Both the position numbers and the translations under genes were made by a program. DNA of 64,000 nt from TMED14 sp041158165 (GTDB lineage: Bacteria > Bacteroidota > Bacteroidia > Flavobacteriales > Schleiferiaceae). The notes beneath the pieces were generated by a model. That model was not told where the DNA came from. It saw only the letters and a list, made by a program, of their open reading frames with translations, and made no database searches. The DNA lies in contig JBEBBW010000003.1 in the NCBI GenBank assembly GCA_041158165.1, forward strand, positions 1-64,000, in the 5' to 3' direction. Shown one piece after another: positions 1-7,491 of the stretch. Numbering within the stretch: the stretch's first letter is position 1; each line of letters begins with the position of its first letter.

Positions 1-162
1 AAACATCACAACATAGGTTCGGCCGCTCAGCCCTGTAATGGCCTGAAGGTCGTCGGTGGCTCCCGTGGCAACGGGCGTATTCAGTGCGGTGTTGGGTGTC
101 CACTGTGCGGCGAGCGGAAGGCTCAAACCGATGGCCAGGACAAGGGGTAAAAAGCTGCGCAT
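1..162 (-). CDS. Secreted protein, N-terminal fragment (cut by window edge)
   Basis: This is the first 54 codons of a gene that runs off the left edge. It starts at an ATG on the minus strand (160-162). The translation begins MRSFLPLVLAIGLSLPLAAQ, a clear Sec signal peptide with cleavage expected just before or after AQ, followed by WTPNTALNTPVATG. A mature start with QW and an NTP-rich stretch is common in secreted Bacteroidota proteins, many of which are large T9SS cargo, but no domain is visible here. A weak -7-like box (TATCTTTA) lies at 181-188 on the minus strand. Function unknown. Confidence 0.6.
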   Translation of the reverse strand, partial: MRSFLPLVLAIGLSLPLAAQWTPNTALNTPVATGATDDLQAITGLSGRTYVVMF

Positions 163-245
163 ACTAGGGTTGGTATGCACTAAAGATACTCATAGATTTT
201 ATGGTCGCCCTAATTGGCTCATTATAAGCATACTAGGCGTAGAAT

Positions 246-273
246 AAAAAAGCCACGTAGAATCCTACGTGGC
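246..273 (-). terminator. Rho-independent terminator of the YceI gene
   Basis: A 9-bp perfect stem (252-260 with 265-273, loop AATC) is followed on the minus strand by a run of T. It sits 23 bases after the YceI stop codon. Confidence 0.8.
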
Positions 274-295
274 CTTGATCGTCGATTTCGAGCAA

Positions 296-820
296 CTAGG
301 CCTCGAGCTTGAGCTGTACTTCGCCCTCGAGTTGGATTTCGTCGCTCACGAGCAGGTCGCCTGCCTCGTTGAGCACGTGAAACGCCAAGCCAAAGTCCTT
401 GCGGTTGATTTTTCCCGCAAAACTCAAACCGGCCTTGGTGTTGCCCCAGGGATCTTTGGCTATACCGCCCACTTCCACTTTAAGCGATACGGGTTTTTCT
501 ACGCCGCGGATGGTCATAGCTCCGTCCACTTCGAGGTCGTTGCCGTTGCGGCGCACGCCCTTTGACACGAAGGCAAGCTTCGGGTGGTTGTCGGCGTCAA
601 AAAAGTCGGCCGACTTCAGGTGGTTGTCGCGGTCGGCGTTCTTCGTGCTGATGCTCGCAACATTGGCCTCAAACGAAATGCTGAGGTCGTTAAGGGCTTC
701 GTCGCTCGAGGTTACGTTGCCGGCGTACTCGCCAAAGTGTCCGCGAACCTTGGTAATTACCAAGTGGCGTGCAACAAATCCGATCTCAGAGTGGCTGGGG
801 TCAATAGTCCAAGTGGCCAT
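296..820 (-). CDS. YceI family lipid/isoprenoid-binding protein
   Basis: YceI proteins are lipocalin-like beta barrels that bind long isoprenoid or fatty-acyl molecules. The protein starts MATWTIDPSHSEIGFVARHL and keeps the family hallmarks: WxIDPxHSxIxF at the start, the GxF..(Y/F)xG turn (GHFGEYAGNV), a central FFDADNHPKLAF and a C-terminal DEIQLEGEVQL. There is no signal peptide, so it is probably cytoplasmic, as in many Bacteroidota copies. The ATG at 820 is preferred over one at 838 because the -7 box at 847-854 would put the transcript start almost on the upstream ATG. Two identical palindromes bracket this promoter, suggesting tight repression. Confidence 0.92.
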   Translation of the reverse strand: MATWTIDPSHSEIGFVARHLVITKVRGHFGEYAGNVTSSDEALNDLSISFEANVASISTKNADRDNHLKSADFFDADNHPKLAFVSKGVRRNGNDLEVDGAMTIRGVEKPVSLKVEVGGIAKDPWGNTKAGLSFAGKINRKDFGLAFHVLNEAGDLLVSDEIQLEGEVQLKLEA

Positions 821-826
821 AGTTGT

Positions 827-884
827 GTGTTTAAACATTAATGGGGCAAATATAGGGCGGAATCCCATATGTATGTTTAAACAT
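827..884 (-). promoter_or_regulatory. YceI promoter flanked by two identical palindromic operators
   Basis: The -7 box TATATTTG is on the minus strand at 854-847. The palindrome TGTTTAAACA occurs at 828-837, near the expected transcript start, and again at 874-883, near the expected -33 region; the second copy extends to ATGTTTAAACAT. Centres are 46 bases apart. The layout fits a dimeric repressor blocking both sides of the promoter. In Bacteroidota YceI genes are often paired with MarR regulators; a MarR gene is at 38418 in this window, but the link is inference. Confidence 0.65.
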
Positions 885-898
885 TTAAAAAAGTTACT

Positions 899-1219
899 TC
901 ACCGCATGACGCGGTACGCCATGGCGGCTCCGATCAGTGCGACAGTAAACGTGCCTTCGGCAAACGTGCGCACGAGCAGGGCAAAAACGACCAGTCCGGC
1001 AACCCAGGCCCAGCGAAAGCCGACGATCCGCACGTACGCGATACCCAGTGCGATTTTCAGGCCGGCATACAGGTTTCGAACCCATGGAATCCCCAAGGGA
1101 TCAAAGCCTAGTGCGTGCTTCTCTTCGCCCACCACAATACTCACGAACATGGAGAGCATTAAAAAGGCAATGCTCCACAACCAAAACCGCCGCGATTCCG
1201 CTATTTGGCCCCCATCCAT
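899..1219 (-). CDS. Exosortase F system-associated membrane protein
   Basis: A 106-residue protein with about four hydrophobic segments (FWLWSIAFLMLSMFVSIVV, a segment near residues 50-65, WVAGLVVFALLV and FTVALIGAAMAYRV). Its reading frame overlaps the end of xrtF by 19 bases, so the two are translationally coupled. Size, topology and position directly after xrtF match the small membrane protein known to accompany XrtF in Flavobacteriia. Its biochemical role is not known to me; it probably works with XrtF in the inner membrane. Confidence 0.8.
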   Translation of the reverse strand: MDGGQIAESRRFWLWSIAFLMLSMFVSIVVGEEKHALGFDPLGIPWVRNLYAGLKIALGIAYVRIVGFRWAWVAGLVVFALLVRTFAEGTFTVALIGAAMAYRVMR

Positions 1220-1746
1220 CGATCAATACGGGGTTTCAGAATCCACAAGACGACAATAGATCCGTAGATAAACACGCCAAAAACGTACTTGATAAAGAAG
1301 AAGTAGGTGTCGCCGCCGTGGTCGCGCAGGGCCACGAGCGCACCGATGCGCACGACATTAAACAGCTGAACCACAAACAGTCCGGCAAAAGCCTGGAGGA
1401 GTGATCGCCAGGTCCACCCGCCGATTCCGATGACGTAGGCCGCGTAGACAATTGCCAAGCGGAGCCCGTTGCAGCCTTCGAGGATGTTGACCATCCGACC
1501 TTCGCGCCCCACGTAGCACCCGTCGAGGAAGCAGGACCACTCGCAGTCGGCGACGCCCATCAATCGTGCGGTCTCGTGGCTCAATCGACTCACCCAGTAG
1601 GTGACCATATCGAGGTCGCCGTTGCGCTTTACGAGCACCAAATACAAGCTGTACACGAAGCTCAGCACAAAAAAGGTGACCAAAAAGCGGACGACAAAGC
1701 CAAGAAATGGACGGTTCTGGCGAATCCAAGAGGTTAGTGCTTCCAT
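1201..1746 (-). CDS. xrtF: Exosortase XrtF
   Basis: XrtF is a membrane-embedded cysteine transpeptidase-like enzyme that recognises C-terminal sorting signals (motif, membrane helix, basic tail) and cleaves or transfers the protein. The 181-residue protein has several membrane helices and the exosortase catalytic set: Cys92 in NILEGCNGLRL, Arg133 in NVVRIGALV and His143 in RDHGGD. The frame is open upstream to 1881, but that extension would run into the preceding small gene and has no family-like content, so the ATG at 1746 is chosen. It is followed at once by its partner membrane protein and preceded by a small protein with an exosortase-type C-terminal signal, its likely substrate. Confidence 0.9.
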   Translation of the reverse strand: MEALTSWIRQNRPFLGFVVRFLVTFFVLSFVYSLYLVLVKRNGDLDMVTYWVSRLSHETARLMGVADCEWSCFLDGCYVGREGRMVNILEGCNGLRLAIVYAAYVIGIGGWTWRSLLQAFAGLFVVQLFNVVRIGALVALRDHGGDTYFFFIKYVFGVFIYGSIVVLWILKPRIDRWMGAK

Positions 1747-1816
1747 AGGATGAAGTAGGTGATCCGAAGGTACGCCCAAAGCAGCTGACGGTGCCGCCAT
1801 AGGGCCATTAGTGCCC

Positions 1817-2047
1817 TCACCGCGCCAAGCGTTTTCGCGCAACAGCGATCCCGACCGCGAGAAGTAGAACCACCCCGCCATCTACCGGAACCGGAGGCAT
1901 GGGCTCTGCGGCGCGAGAATCGATCACCGGCAGGGCGGTAGGCGGCTCGAACATCCCGTCAAACGACTTCTTCCAAAGGGCTTCGTCGCTGGGGTTCGCC
2001 AGCAAACCGCTGCCCCACATCGCACTCAAAAAAAGTATATATTTCAT
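1817..2047 (-). CDS. Small secreted protein with exosortase-type (PID-CTERM-like) sorting signal
   Basis: This 76-residue protein starts MKYILFLSAMWGSGLLANP, a signal peptide. It ends with the tripartite exosortase substrate layout: PPVPVDGG, the hydrophobic stretch VVLLLAVGIAVA, and the basic tail RKRLAR. The P(V/I)D-G motif resembles the PID-CTERM class described in Bacteroidota. Only about 30 residues lie between the two signals, so this is nearly a bare sorting substrate. The frame can be extended to a TTG at 2053, but the ATG at 2047 follows the upstream stop (2050-2052) by two bases and is preferred. It lies just before xrtF on the same strand. Confidence 0.8.
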   Translation of the reverse strand: MKYILFLSAMWGSGLLANPSDEALWKKSFDGMFEPPTALPVIDSRAAEPMPPVPVDGGVVLLLAVGIAVARKRLAR

Positions 2048-2049
2048 AA

Positions 2050-4128
2050 TCAAGGAGTTAATATGGTTTTAATTTGAGTCCACTGGGTTCCGCGCCGCAC
2101 CCGAAGCACATAAAGCCCCCGAGGAAGGGAGTGGGTGAGCGGTGCCCCGCCAGCGAGGCTAACATGCTTCACGACCTGGCCGAGTGCGTTGAGGATCGTG
2201 AGTTCGTCCGCGTCGGGAACCCAAACAAATCCGGGCCCAGCGCGCCACATCGGAGCGTTTTGGTCCGCCTTGGGCAGCTCCAAGGCGCTGCAGACCTGCC
2301 AATGCTGCATTCCGTCAAGCTGCACGACAGCACCCCCATCATCCAAGGGCACGACCTGGGTCTCGCCGACCAGAAACATCGGCTCGGAGCATCCGACGCA
2401 GCGCGCAACCACGGTTCGCGGCTGCGCCACTTCGGACCGAAGCGACAGCGGCATGCTCGGGTTCCAGCGCTTGGCAAAGGCGTCGCCATTCGCCGACTCG
2501 ATGCTCCAACGAAGTGGGGCGGGGCTAACGCGCTGAATACCGTCGTGCTCGAAGTCTAAAAGGGCGGTTGCCCCGTCGTCGGGCATGAGCCACACCGACG
2601 CCTGCCACGAGCTGTCGGCGGCATCGCTCAGCACGATGCGACGTGCCCCCGAAGTCGGCGCTGCCGTTCCAAGCGTGCCCTGATTGGTGGTACTCAGCGC
2701 CGACGTGGCACCCTGAGCGCGCACCCAAAATCCGGTCAACGGCGGAATCACCGACCCCAAGCTCCCACCGCTCGGGCTGTAGGTATCGTAGCCACCTTGG
2801 CCTCCAAAAAGAGCTGGATTCCAAATGGAATAGCTCGCGTCCACACCCTGGCGGGCCAAGCTGCTAAAATCCAGTCCGCACCAAAACGGGTTACCGACGA
2901 GGTTCCAGCCGTCCTGAACGGCTGTCGTGAATGCTGTGCCACTTGAGGCGGCAGCGCCCGGAGCGTAACCGAGATCCCAGCCCTGCCAAGGCTGCCGGGC
3001 GAGCGGACCGTGGATCCCCACGCTTCCGCTGCCCGAACCAAAAAACCCGCGTCCTCGGGCCCCAAGCCCAACACCGGGCAGGCGGTAGGCTCCGCTGTCG
3101 GCATTCCACGAAAAAAGCTGGGCGCTGTCCACGCCGCTCAACCCCGAAACACCTCGGTCCAGCGGGCTCGACAGCTGGTGCCAGCCCGATTGGGCCCAAT
3201 CGGTACCCCCGTATACGTGGCCATTCCCCCAACCGGCGCTCGCCAGCCGGAGCTGGGCAGCCGCCTGGAGGCTGCCGCCCGACATCGTGCCACTGGCCAG
3301 CACCACGCTCCCGTCCACCACAGCGCGTCCGCGCACGTCCAGCGCCCCGCCCGCAACCACTTCGAGCGTGCTTCCTGAACCAACCACAAGATTGGCGCAG
3401 CAGAACCCAGGCCCCGAATACATGCCCGAAACCCAGGCATTGGTCGCCGAGTCGGGAAGCCCTGCCGACCACTGCTGGCCGTTCCACACGGTTGGCGGCG
3501 ACTCGGTTCCGCGCAAGGAGAGGTTTTCCCATCGCCACGTGCCTGAAGTACTGTAGTTCTGGGTAGCGGAGGTCGGATTGACGCGCATTCCTTGGTAGGC
3601 TTGGTTCGCCCCAAACGACCCCCCGAAGTTGGTGAAGGCCACCGGAGCAAAAACCGAGACCGCTCTCAGCTCGACGCGGGCGTGTCCCGCGGCCCCAGCC
3701 AAGGGGATGTGGAACGGCACCCAGGTATCATACGGTCCCCATCCGGTGTCGGCCGACCACAGGGTAGTCCAGGTCGACCCTCCGTCCACCGACGACTCAA
3801 CTCGCCACCAGCGCGACGAGGTCGGTGAGCCGCGCAGCAGCCCAGTCAACCAGACGCTGTCCATGCCGAGGGTTACGGCACGCATCGCCCAGCCGCGTTC
3901 GCCCGACTCGCTGCCCTGCGGTGCAAAGCCCCGCAGCGACCAGGCCTTCCCGCTTCCCGTACCGCTGGCGTAGGACCCCAGCGTGCGCGCTACCTGAAGC
4001 TCAGCAAAACCGCTGTCGGCCTGGGTGCGTTCCAAATTAAAGTGCCAAGCGGCCAAGGGCTGGGCCCCAGCTGCCAAAGAGGTTCCGATCGCGAGGACCG
4101 CCCCAAAAAGAAAACGAAGGTGGTTCAT
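2050..4128 (-). CDS. Large secreted protein with T9SS type A sorting domain
   Basis: A 692-residue exported protein. It begins with a signal peptide (MNHLRFLFGAVLAIGTSLAAGAQP) and ends with a T9SS sorting domain of about 75 residues, recognisable from the strand pattern ELTILNALGQVV, the LPRGLYVLRV turn and a final TQIKTILTP. The N-terminal 200 residues look like a jelly-roll or discoidin-like module (SSVDGGSTWTTLWSADTGWGPYDTW). A central glycine/serine-rich region resembles repeated autotransporter-like strands (GSGSTLEVVAGGALDVRGRAVVDGSVV). A GWNLVGNPF motif near residue 410 is common in T9SS cargo. Surface function unknown. It is the first gene before the exosortase substrate and xrtF; its stop is two bases from the next start. 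Confidence 0.85.
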   Translation of the reverse strand: MNHLRFLFGAVLAIGTSLAAGAQPLAAWHFNLERTQADSGFAELQVARTLGSYASGTGSGKAWSLRGFAPQGSESGERGWAMRAVTLGMDSVWLTGLLRGSPTSSRWWRVESSVDGGSTWTTLWSADTGWGPYDTWVPFHIPLAGAAGHARVELRAVSVFAPVAFTNFGGSFGANQAYQGMRVNPTSATQNYSTSGTWRWENLSLRGTESPPTVWNGQQWSAGLPDSATNAWVSGMYSGPGFCCANLVVGSGSTLEVVAGGALDVRGRAVVDGSVVLASGTMSGGSLQAAAQLRLASAGWGNGHVYGGTDWAQSGWHQLSSPLDRGVSGLSGVDSAQLFSWNADSGAYRLPGVGLGARGRGFFGSGSGSVGIHGPLARQPWQGWDLGYAPGAAASSGTAFTTAVQDGWNLVGNPFWCGLDFSSLARQGVDASYSIWNPALFGGQGGYDTYSPSGGSLGSVIPPLTGFWVRAQGATSALSTTNQGTLGTAAPTSGARRIVLSDAADSSWQASVWLMPDDGATALLDFEHDGIQRVSPAPLRWSIESANGDAFAKRWNPSMPLSLRSEVAQPRTVVARCVGCSEPMFLVGETQVVPLDDGGAVVQLDGMQHWQVCSALELPKADQNAPMWRAGPGFVWVPDADELTILNALGQVVKHVSLAGGAPLTHSLPRGLYVLRVRRGTQWTQIKTILTP

Positions 4129-4234
4129 GGGTCATGCAGATTTAGATCTGCAAGCTCCGCCCGCACCCCAAAGCCAGTCGTCCCCTAAGCGGTTACCGAC
4201 GAATAAAAACTAAAAAATTCTAGAATTCAGTCAA

Positions 4235-4564
4235 TTAGCTCTTGGCGAGCACGACCCGAACCTGGGCAACTACGACCTCACCTTGTTCGGCCTTGAGCCA
4301 ATACATTCCGGCGGGCAAGTGGCCAACCTCCCAAGCGAACTGGCGCTGGCTCGAGGGCAAACTTTTCACCTCAATCCGGCGACCGAGCATGTCGTACAAG
4401 CTCAGTGCGACGGGTTGTGTTCCGCTGACGTCAAGTTGGCCGCGCAAGGTGCCCTGAACCGGATTCGGGTAGACCACGAGGTTTGACGAACCGCCATCCA
4501 TGCTAAATGACGCACTGCCCAGCGCGAGCAGCAGCACCAAAAACAAGGACATTGCGCGATTCAT
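4235..4564 (-). CDS. Minimal T9SS protein (signal peptide plus sorting domain)
   Basis: A 109-residue protein. After a signal peptide (MNRAMSLFLVLLLALGSASFS) and a short linker, nearly the whole mature part is a T9SS type A sorting domain: VVYPNPVQGTLRGQLDV, VALSLYDMLGRRIEV, then LPAGMYWLKAEQGEVVVAQVRVV. There is no room for a separate functional domain. It may be a decoy, a spacer on the secretion machine, or the remnant of a larger protein. The longer frame begins at a TTG (4573); the ATG at 4564 is preferred. It lies downstream of nothing on its strand except the GyrI-like gene, which ends 22 bases away. Confidence 0.8.
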   Translation of the reverse strand: MNRAMSLFLVLLLALGSASFSMDGGSSNLVVYPNPVQGTLRGQLDVSGTQPVALSLYDMLGRRIEVKSLPSSQRQFAWEVGHLPAGMYWLKAEQGEVVVAQVRVVLAKS

Positions 4565-4585
4565 ACCTAACAAACCTACAAAAAA

Positions 4586-5146
4586 TTACAAATCAATCGC
4601 TTCCTGAGCCACAGGGTACTCCTGAAACACAAAGCGCACCGTGCTGTCGGTGTGCACCTCATACACCCAACCGGGCTCCAGGCCAGCTTGTTTCGCGGCC
4701 TCGCCCAGCTTCGGGTACGCGCGCATAATGGCCACGAACATGGCCAAGTCATTGGGCTTCGGAGCCTCAATCCACAGCGCGCGGCCCTCGGGAATGCGCT
4801 CGAGGCGCAAGTCGGCAAAATCCAGCGTGCCCAAGTCCTCTTCGCTGCGGCCCACTACTACACCGGCGAAGCTTAGAAGCGAGTCCTCTTCGACCTCGTC
4901 GGGGTTGGAGTAGTAAATGCCGATGTACTCTTCAGCCACAATACCTAGGGAATCGGTCGTCGCGTGAGCGTGCTCAAACACGGGCCCAATTTGTTCAAAC
5001 GGACCCACGTGGTCGTAGCCCGCCACGATGTAGCCGCCCTGAGTGGAGTCGTTGATAACCAGCGTGCGAAAGGCACCCAACCACGCGGCAAGACCGACTG
5101 CAAGCAAGGCAGCGCCGCCAAACACCAACAAAATTTTGCGAACCAT
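4586..5146 (-). CDS. Membrane-anchored GyrI-like / effector-binding domain protein
   Basis: A 186-residue protein with an N-terminal membrane anchor (residues 3-26, ILLVFGGAALLAVGLAAWLGAF), then a domain resembling the GyrI/SOUL small-molecule-binding fold seen in AraC-type effector domains: GGYIVAGYDHVGPFEQIGPVFEHAH, EYIGIYYSNPDEVEEDSLLSFAGVVVG, and RIPEGRALWIEAPKP. The ligand is unknown. The start ATG at 5146 lies four bases after a -7 box (TACTTTTG, minus strand 5158-5151), so the transcript is probably leaderless. Confidence 0.75.
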   Translation of the reverse strand: MVRKILLVFGGAALLAVGLAAWLGAFRTLVINDSTQGGYIVAGYDHVGPFEQIGPVFEHAHATTDSLGIVAEEYIGIYYSNPDEVEEDSLLSFAGVVVGRSEEDLGTLDFADLRLERIPEGRALWIEAPKPNDLAMFVAIMRAYPKLGEAAKQAGLEPGWVYEVHTDSTVRFVFQEYPVAQEAIDL

Positions 5147-5150
5147 GCTG

Positions 5151-5158
5151 CAAAAGTA
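5151..5158 (-). promoter_or_regulatory. -7 box of the GyrI-like gene
   Basis: TACTTTTG on the minus strand, matching TAnnTTTG, with its G four bases before the ATG at 5146. Confidence 0.6.
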
Positions 5159-5272
5159 CGCTTACGCACGCACATACGATGCTGGCTCAATGATCGTTCA
5201 TCTTTTAGCGAAACGCACGCAACCTTTCGCTCAATTGACGCATCTTCAACCAATACCTAGACCCGCCACGCC

Positions 5273-5743
5273 ATGCTAACCGCCCTTCGATTCGGAATCA
5301 TCTTCGCCCTGATGCAGTTTATCTGGATCATCGCGGAATACCTCGTGGGCCTTCATACAACCTACATCGCGCACCACGCCACCTACACCAACCTGATTTT
5401 GGTTCCGTCCGTGGCGATTATGATTTGGGGGCTCTTCGCGCGCCGCGCGGAACTCGGCGGCGAACTATCCTACCTCCAGGCCTTGGGTCAGGGACTTGGT
5501 GTCGGCGTGACGGTGGGCATTTTGTCGGTCGGGGTGCAGTACCTGTTTTTCTCGTTCATTAATCCGAATTTCTTCTCGGACTTCCAGGCGTTTGCCGTGG
5601 AGCAGGGCTACATGTCGATGGACGCCGCTGAAACCTACTTCTCGCTCACTACCTACGCCGTTCAGGGTGCCGTTTTTGCGCCGGTCGCAGGTCTATTTAC
5701 CAACGCGGTAGCCGGCTTGTTTCTGAAAACCCGCTGGCGTTGA
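5273..5743 (+). CDS. DUF4199 domain-containing membrane protein
   Basis: A 156-residue protein with four predicted membrane helices (near residues 3-25, 38-55, 72-95 and 130-150). The pattern fits DUF4199, a Bacteroidota membrane family of unknown function: an early TM pair, the LILVPSVAIMIWGLFARRAELGGELSYLQALGQGLGVG-like second half, and a final helix with GLFTNAVAGLFLK. DUF4199 genes are often near isoprenoid or glycosyltransferase genes, but none is adjacent here. It is divergent from the GyrI-like gene and followed 36 bases later by the Lacal_2735 protein. Confidence 0.85.
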   Translation: MLTALRFGIIFALMQFIWIIAEYLVGLHTTYIAHHATYTNLILVPSVAIMIWGLFARRAELGGELSYLQALGQGLGVGVTVGILSVGVQYLFFSFINPNFFSDFQAFAVEQGYMSMDAAETYFSLTTYAVQGAVFAPVAGLFTNAVAGLFLKTRWR

Positions 5744-5766
5744 ACAAAGGCGCCTTCGGTGGCGTC

Positions 5767-5774
5767 TACCTTTG
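5767..5774 (+). promoter_or_regulatory. -7 box of the Lacal_2735-family gene
   Basis: TACCTTTG ends five bases before the ATG at 5780. This supports that start over the in-frame ATG at 5759, which lies upstream of the box. Confidence 0.65.
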
Positions 5775-5779
5775 CCCAC

Positions 5780-5956
5780 ATGTTTTCTTTTTTCCGCAAA
5801 AAATCCGAGCTCGAGCGCCTTACCGAGGAGTACCAGGCCTTGCTGGAGCAGTCCTTTAAGCTATCAACGGTCGACCGCAAGGCGTCGGACCTCAAGCGCG
5901 CTGAGGCAGAGGCCCTGGTTCCGCGCATCGACGAACTTAAAAACGCCCAAGGGTGA
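5780..5956 (+). CDS. Lacal_2735 family small protein
   Basis: A 58-residue protein starting MFSFFRKKSELERLTEEYQ. The MF-x-FF-KKSELE start, the repeated basic and acidic helix (QSFKLSTVDRKASDLKRAEAEALVPRIDEL) and the size match the Lacal_2735 family, small, probably helical proteins of unknown function found across Flavobacteriia. No membrane segment. Its stop codon overlaps the ATG of the LOG-family gene (TGATG), so the two are co-translated. Confidence 0.85.
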   Translation: MFSFFRKKSELERLTEEYQALLEQSFKLSTVDRKASDLKRAEAEALVPRIDELKNAQG

Positions 5957-6558
5957 TGGGCCGCGATTTGCGCGGAGCCCGCGTTACCGTGTACTGTGCT
6001 GGGTCCGCCCGAGTCGCTCAAGATTATGTGGACGGCGCGAGTGAACTTGCCCAAGCACTCGTAGACGCCGGCGCAACCCTCGTTTTCGGCGGCGGAAAAA
6101 CCGGCCTCATGGGCCACATGGCCACTGAAGTGATTCAACGCGGCGGCAAGGCCGCTGGCGTCATGCCCCAGTTTTTAAAGGACATTGAGATGAACCATCC
6201 CATGGTTGAGGACTTCACCTTCGTTGCCACGATGGCCGAGCGCAAGGCCGGCCTGCTGGCCAACACCGAAGGGCTCATTGCGTTGCCCGGCGGTTGCGGC
6301 ACCCTTGAGGAGCTTGCCGAAGCCATCACGCTTAAGCGCCTAGGTCAGTACCTTAAGCCAGTGGTCATTGTGAACCAGAACGGATTTTATACCGACCTCC
6401 TAAGCCTGCTGCGCCGCATGGTCGACGAGGAGTTCATGAATCCGGAGCACCTTGATTTATGGACCGTAGTGGACCATCCTCGCGATGCCGTAGCAGCCAT
6501 TTTGGCTACGCCTGACCTGAGCCCAGACGTGCTTCATCGGGCCGCGGTAAAGGCATAA
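5956..6558 (+). CDS. LOG family protein (TIGR00730, nucleoside 5'-monophosphate phosphoribohydrolase-like)
   Basis: LOG-family enzymes split the N-glycosidic bond of purine nucleoside monophosphates. In plants and some bacteria they release cytokinins; in most bacteria the physiological substrate is unclear. The 200-residue protein shows the VYCAGSAR start of the Rossmann fold, FGGGKTGLMG, the ERKAGLLANTEGLIALPGG stretch and the catalytic PGGCGTLEE motif at about residue 112-120. It overlaps the previous stop by one base (ATG at 5956), so a two-gene operon is likely. Confidence 0.92.
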   Translation: MGRDLRGARVTVYCAGSARVAQDYVDGASELAQALVDAGATLVFGGGKTGLMGHMATEVIQRGGKAAGVMPQFLKDIEMNHPMVEDFTFVATMAERKAGLLANTEGLIALPGGCGTLEELAEAITLKRLGQYLKPVVIVNQNGFYTDLLSLLRRMVDEEFMNPEHLDLWTVVDHPRDAVAAILATPDLSPDVLHRAAVKA

Positions 6559-6594
6559 TTTGATAAAGGGCAAGAAATTAATGCCCCGATAATT

Positions 6595-6623
6595 TTTGCA
6601 TTAGCTCGGAGTACCTACTTTTG
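6595..6623 (+). promoter_or_regulatory. Promoter of the exbB-exbD operon
   Basis: TTTG at 6595-6598 and TACTTTTG at 6616-6623, separated by 17 bases, match the -33 and -7 elements used by the Bacteroidota primary sigma factor. The leader to the exbB start is about 45 bases. Confidence 0.7.
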
Positions 6624-6671
6624 CTCGTCAAAGACATTTTTTACAACGTTTAACCAACCTCGCAAAACCCC

Positions 6672-7484
6672 ATGAAAAAGGTTCTCGCCCTGTTCTTCGC
6701 TGCAGGGATTCTATTCACCCAACCCGTTCTGGCTCAAGAAGCTACTGATGCGGCTGCCACCGAGCAAGTTGCTTCAACCGACACGAATGCCGCTGCTGCT
6801 GACACTGCTGCTGCCGCAACCGAAGAAGCCGTTCCGGCCGTTGAAGAAGAGGAGAGCTTCACGCAAGTCCTCAAAGAGAAGTTCATCGAGGGTGACCCCT
6901 TGTGGATGGCCCCGGTTCTTTTGACCTTGATTCTTGGCCTTGCCATTGCCATTGAGCGCGTACTGTACTTGTCTATGTCGAACAGCAACAACGAGAAACT
7001 TCTTCAAGATGTGGAGGCTGCCCTGAAGAGTGGCGGCAAGTCTGCTGCACTCGAAGTGTGCCGCAACACCCGCGGACCCGTTGCCGCTATTTTCTACCAG
7101 GGTCTGGAGAAAATGGACGAAGGCATTGACATGGTAGACAAAGCCATCGTGAGCCTTGGCTCGGTAGAGAACGGTAAGTTGGAGCGTGGCGTATCTTGGA
7201 TTTCGCTCTTCATCGCTCTTGCACCGATGCTTGGTTTCATGGGTACCGTTATCGGTATGATCCAGGCCTTCGACGCCATTGAAGCTGCGGGCGATATTAG
7301 CCCGTCACTGGTAGCAGGAGGTATTAAGGTAGCCCTTTTGACCACGGTATTTGGTCTGATTGCGGCCATGATCCTTCAGATTTTCTACAACTTGATCATT
7401 GCCATGATCGACAACTTGGTGAACAAAATGGAAGATGCTTCAATCAGCTTCCTGGACATCGTTGCTGCGCACCTGAAAAAGTAA
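6672..7484 (+). CDS. exbB: MotA/TolQ/ExbB family proton channel
   Basis: ExbB forms the inner-membrane proton channel that, with ExbD, powers TonB-dependent uptake or related work at the outer membrane. The 270-residue protein has a signal-like N-terminus (MKKVLALFFAAGILFTQPVLA), an alanine/glutamate-rich linker to about residue 60, a first membrane helix at about 76-98 (WMAPVLLTLILGLAIAIERVLYL), a cytoplasmic domain, and two C-terminal helices (WISLFIALAPMLGFMGTVIGMI and VALLTTVFGLIAAMILQIFYNLI) that carry the family's conserved Gly-Thr residues. First gene of a four-gene operon. Confidence 0.92.
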   Translation: MKKVLALFFAAGILFTQPVLAQEATDAAATEQVASTDTNAAAADTAAAATEEAVPAVEEEESFTQVLKEKFIEGDPLWMAPVLLTLILGLAIAIERVLYLSMSNSNNEKLLQDVEAALKSGGKSAALEVCRNTRGPVAAIFYQGLEKMDEGIDMVDKAIVSLGSVENGKLERGVSWISLFIALAPMLGFMGTVIGMIQAFDAIEAAGDISPSLVAGGIKVALLTTVFGLIAAMILQIFYNLIIAMIDNLVNKMEDASISFLDIVAAHLKK

Positions 7485-7491
7485 TCGAATC

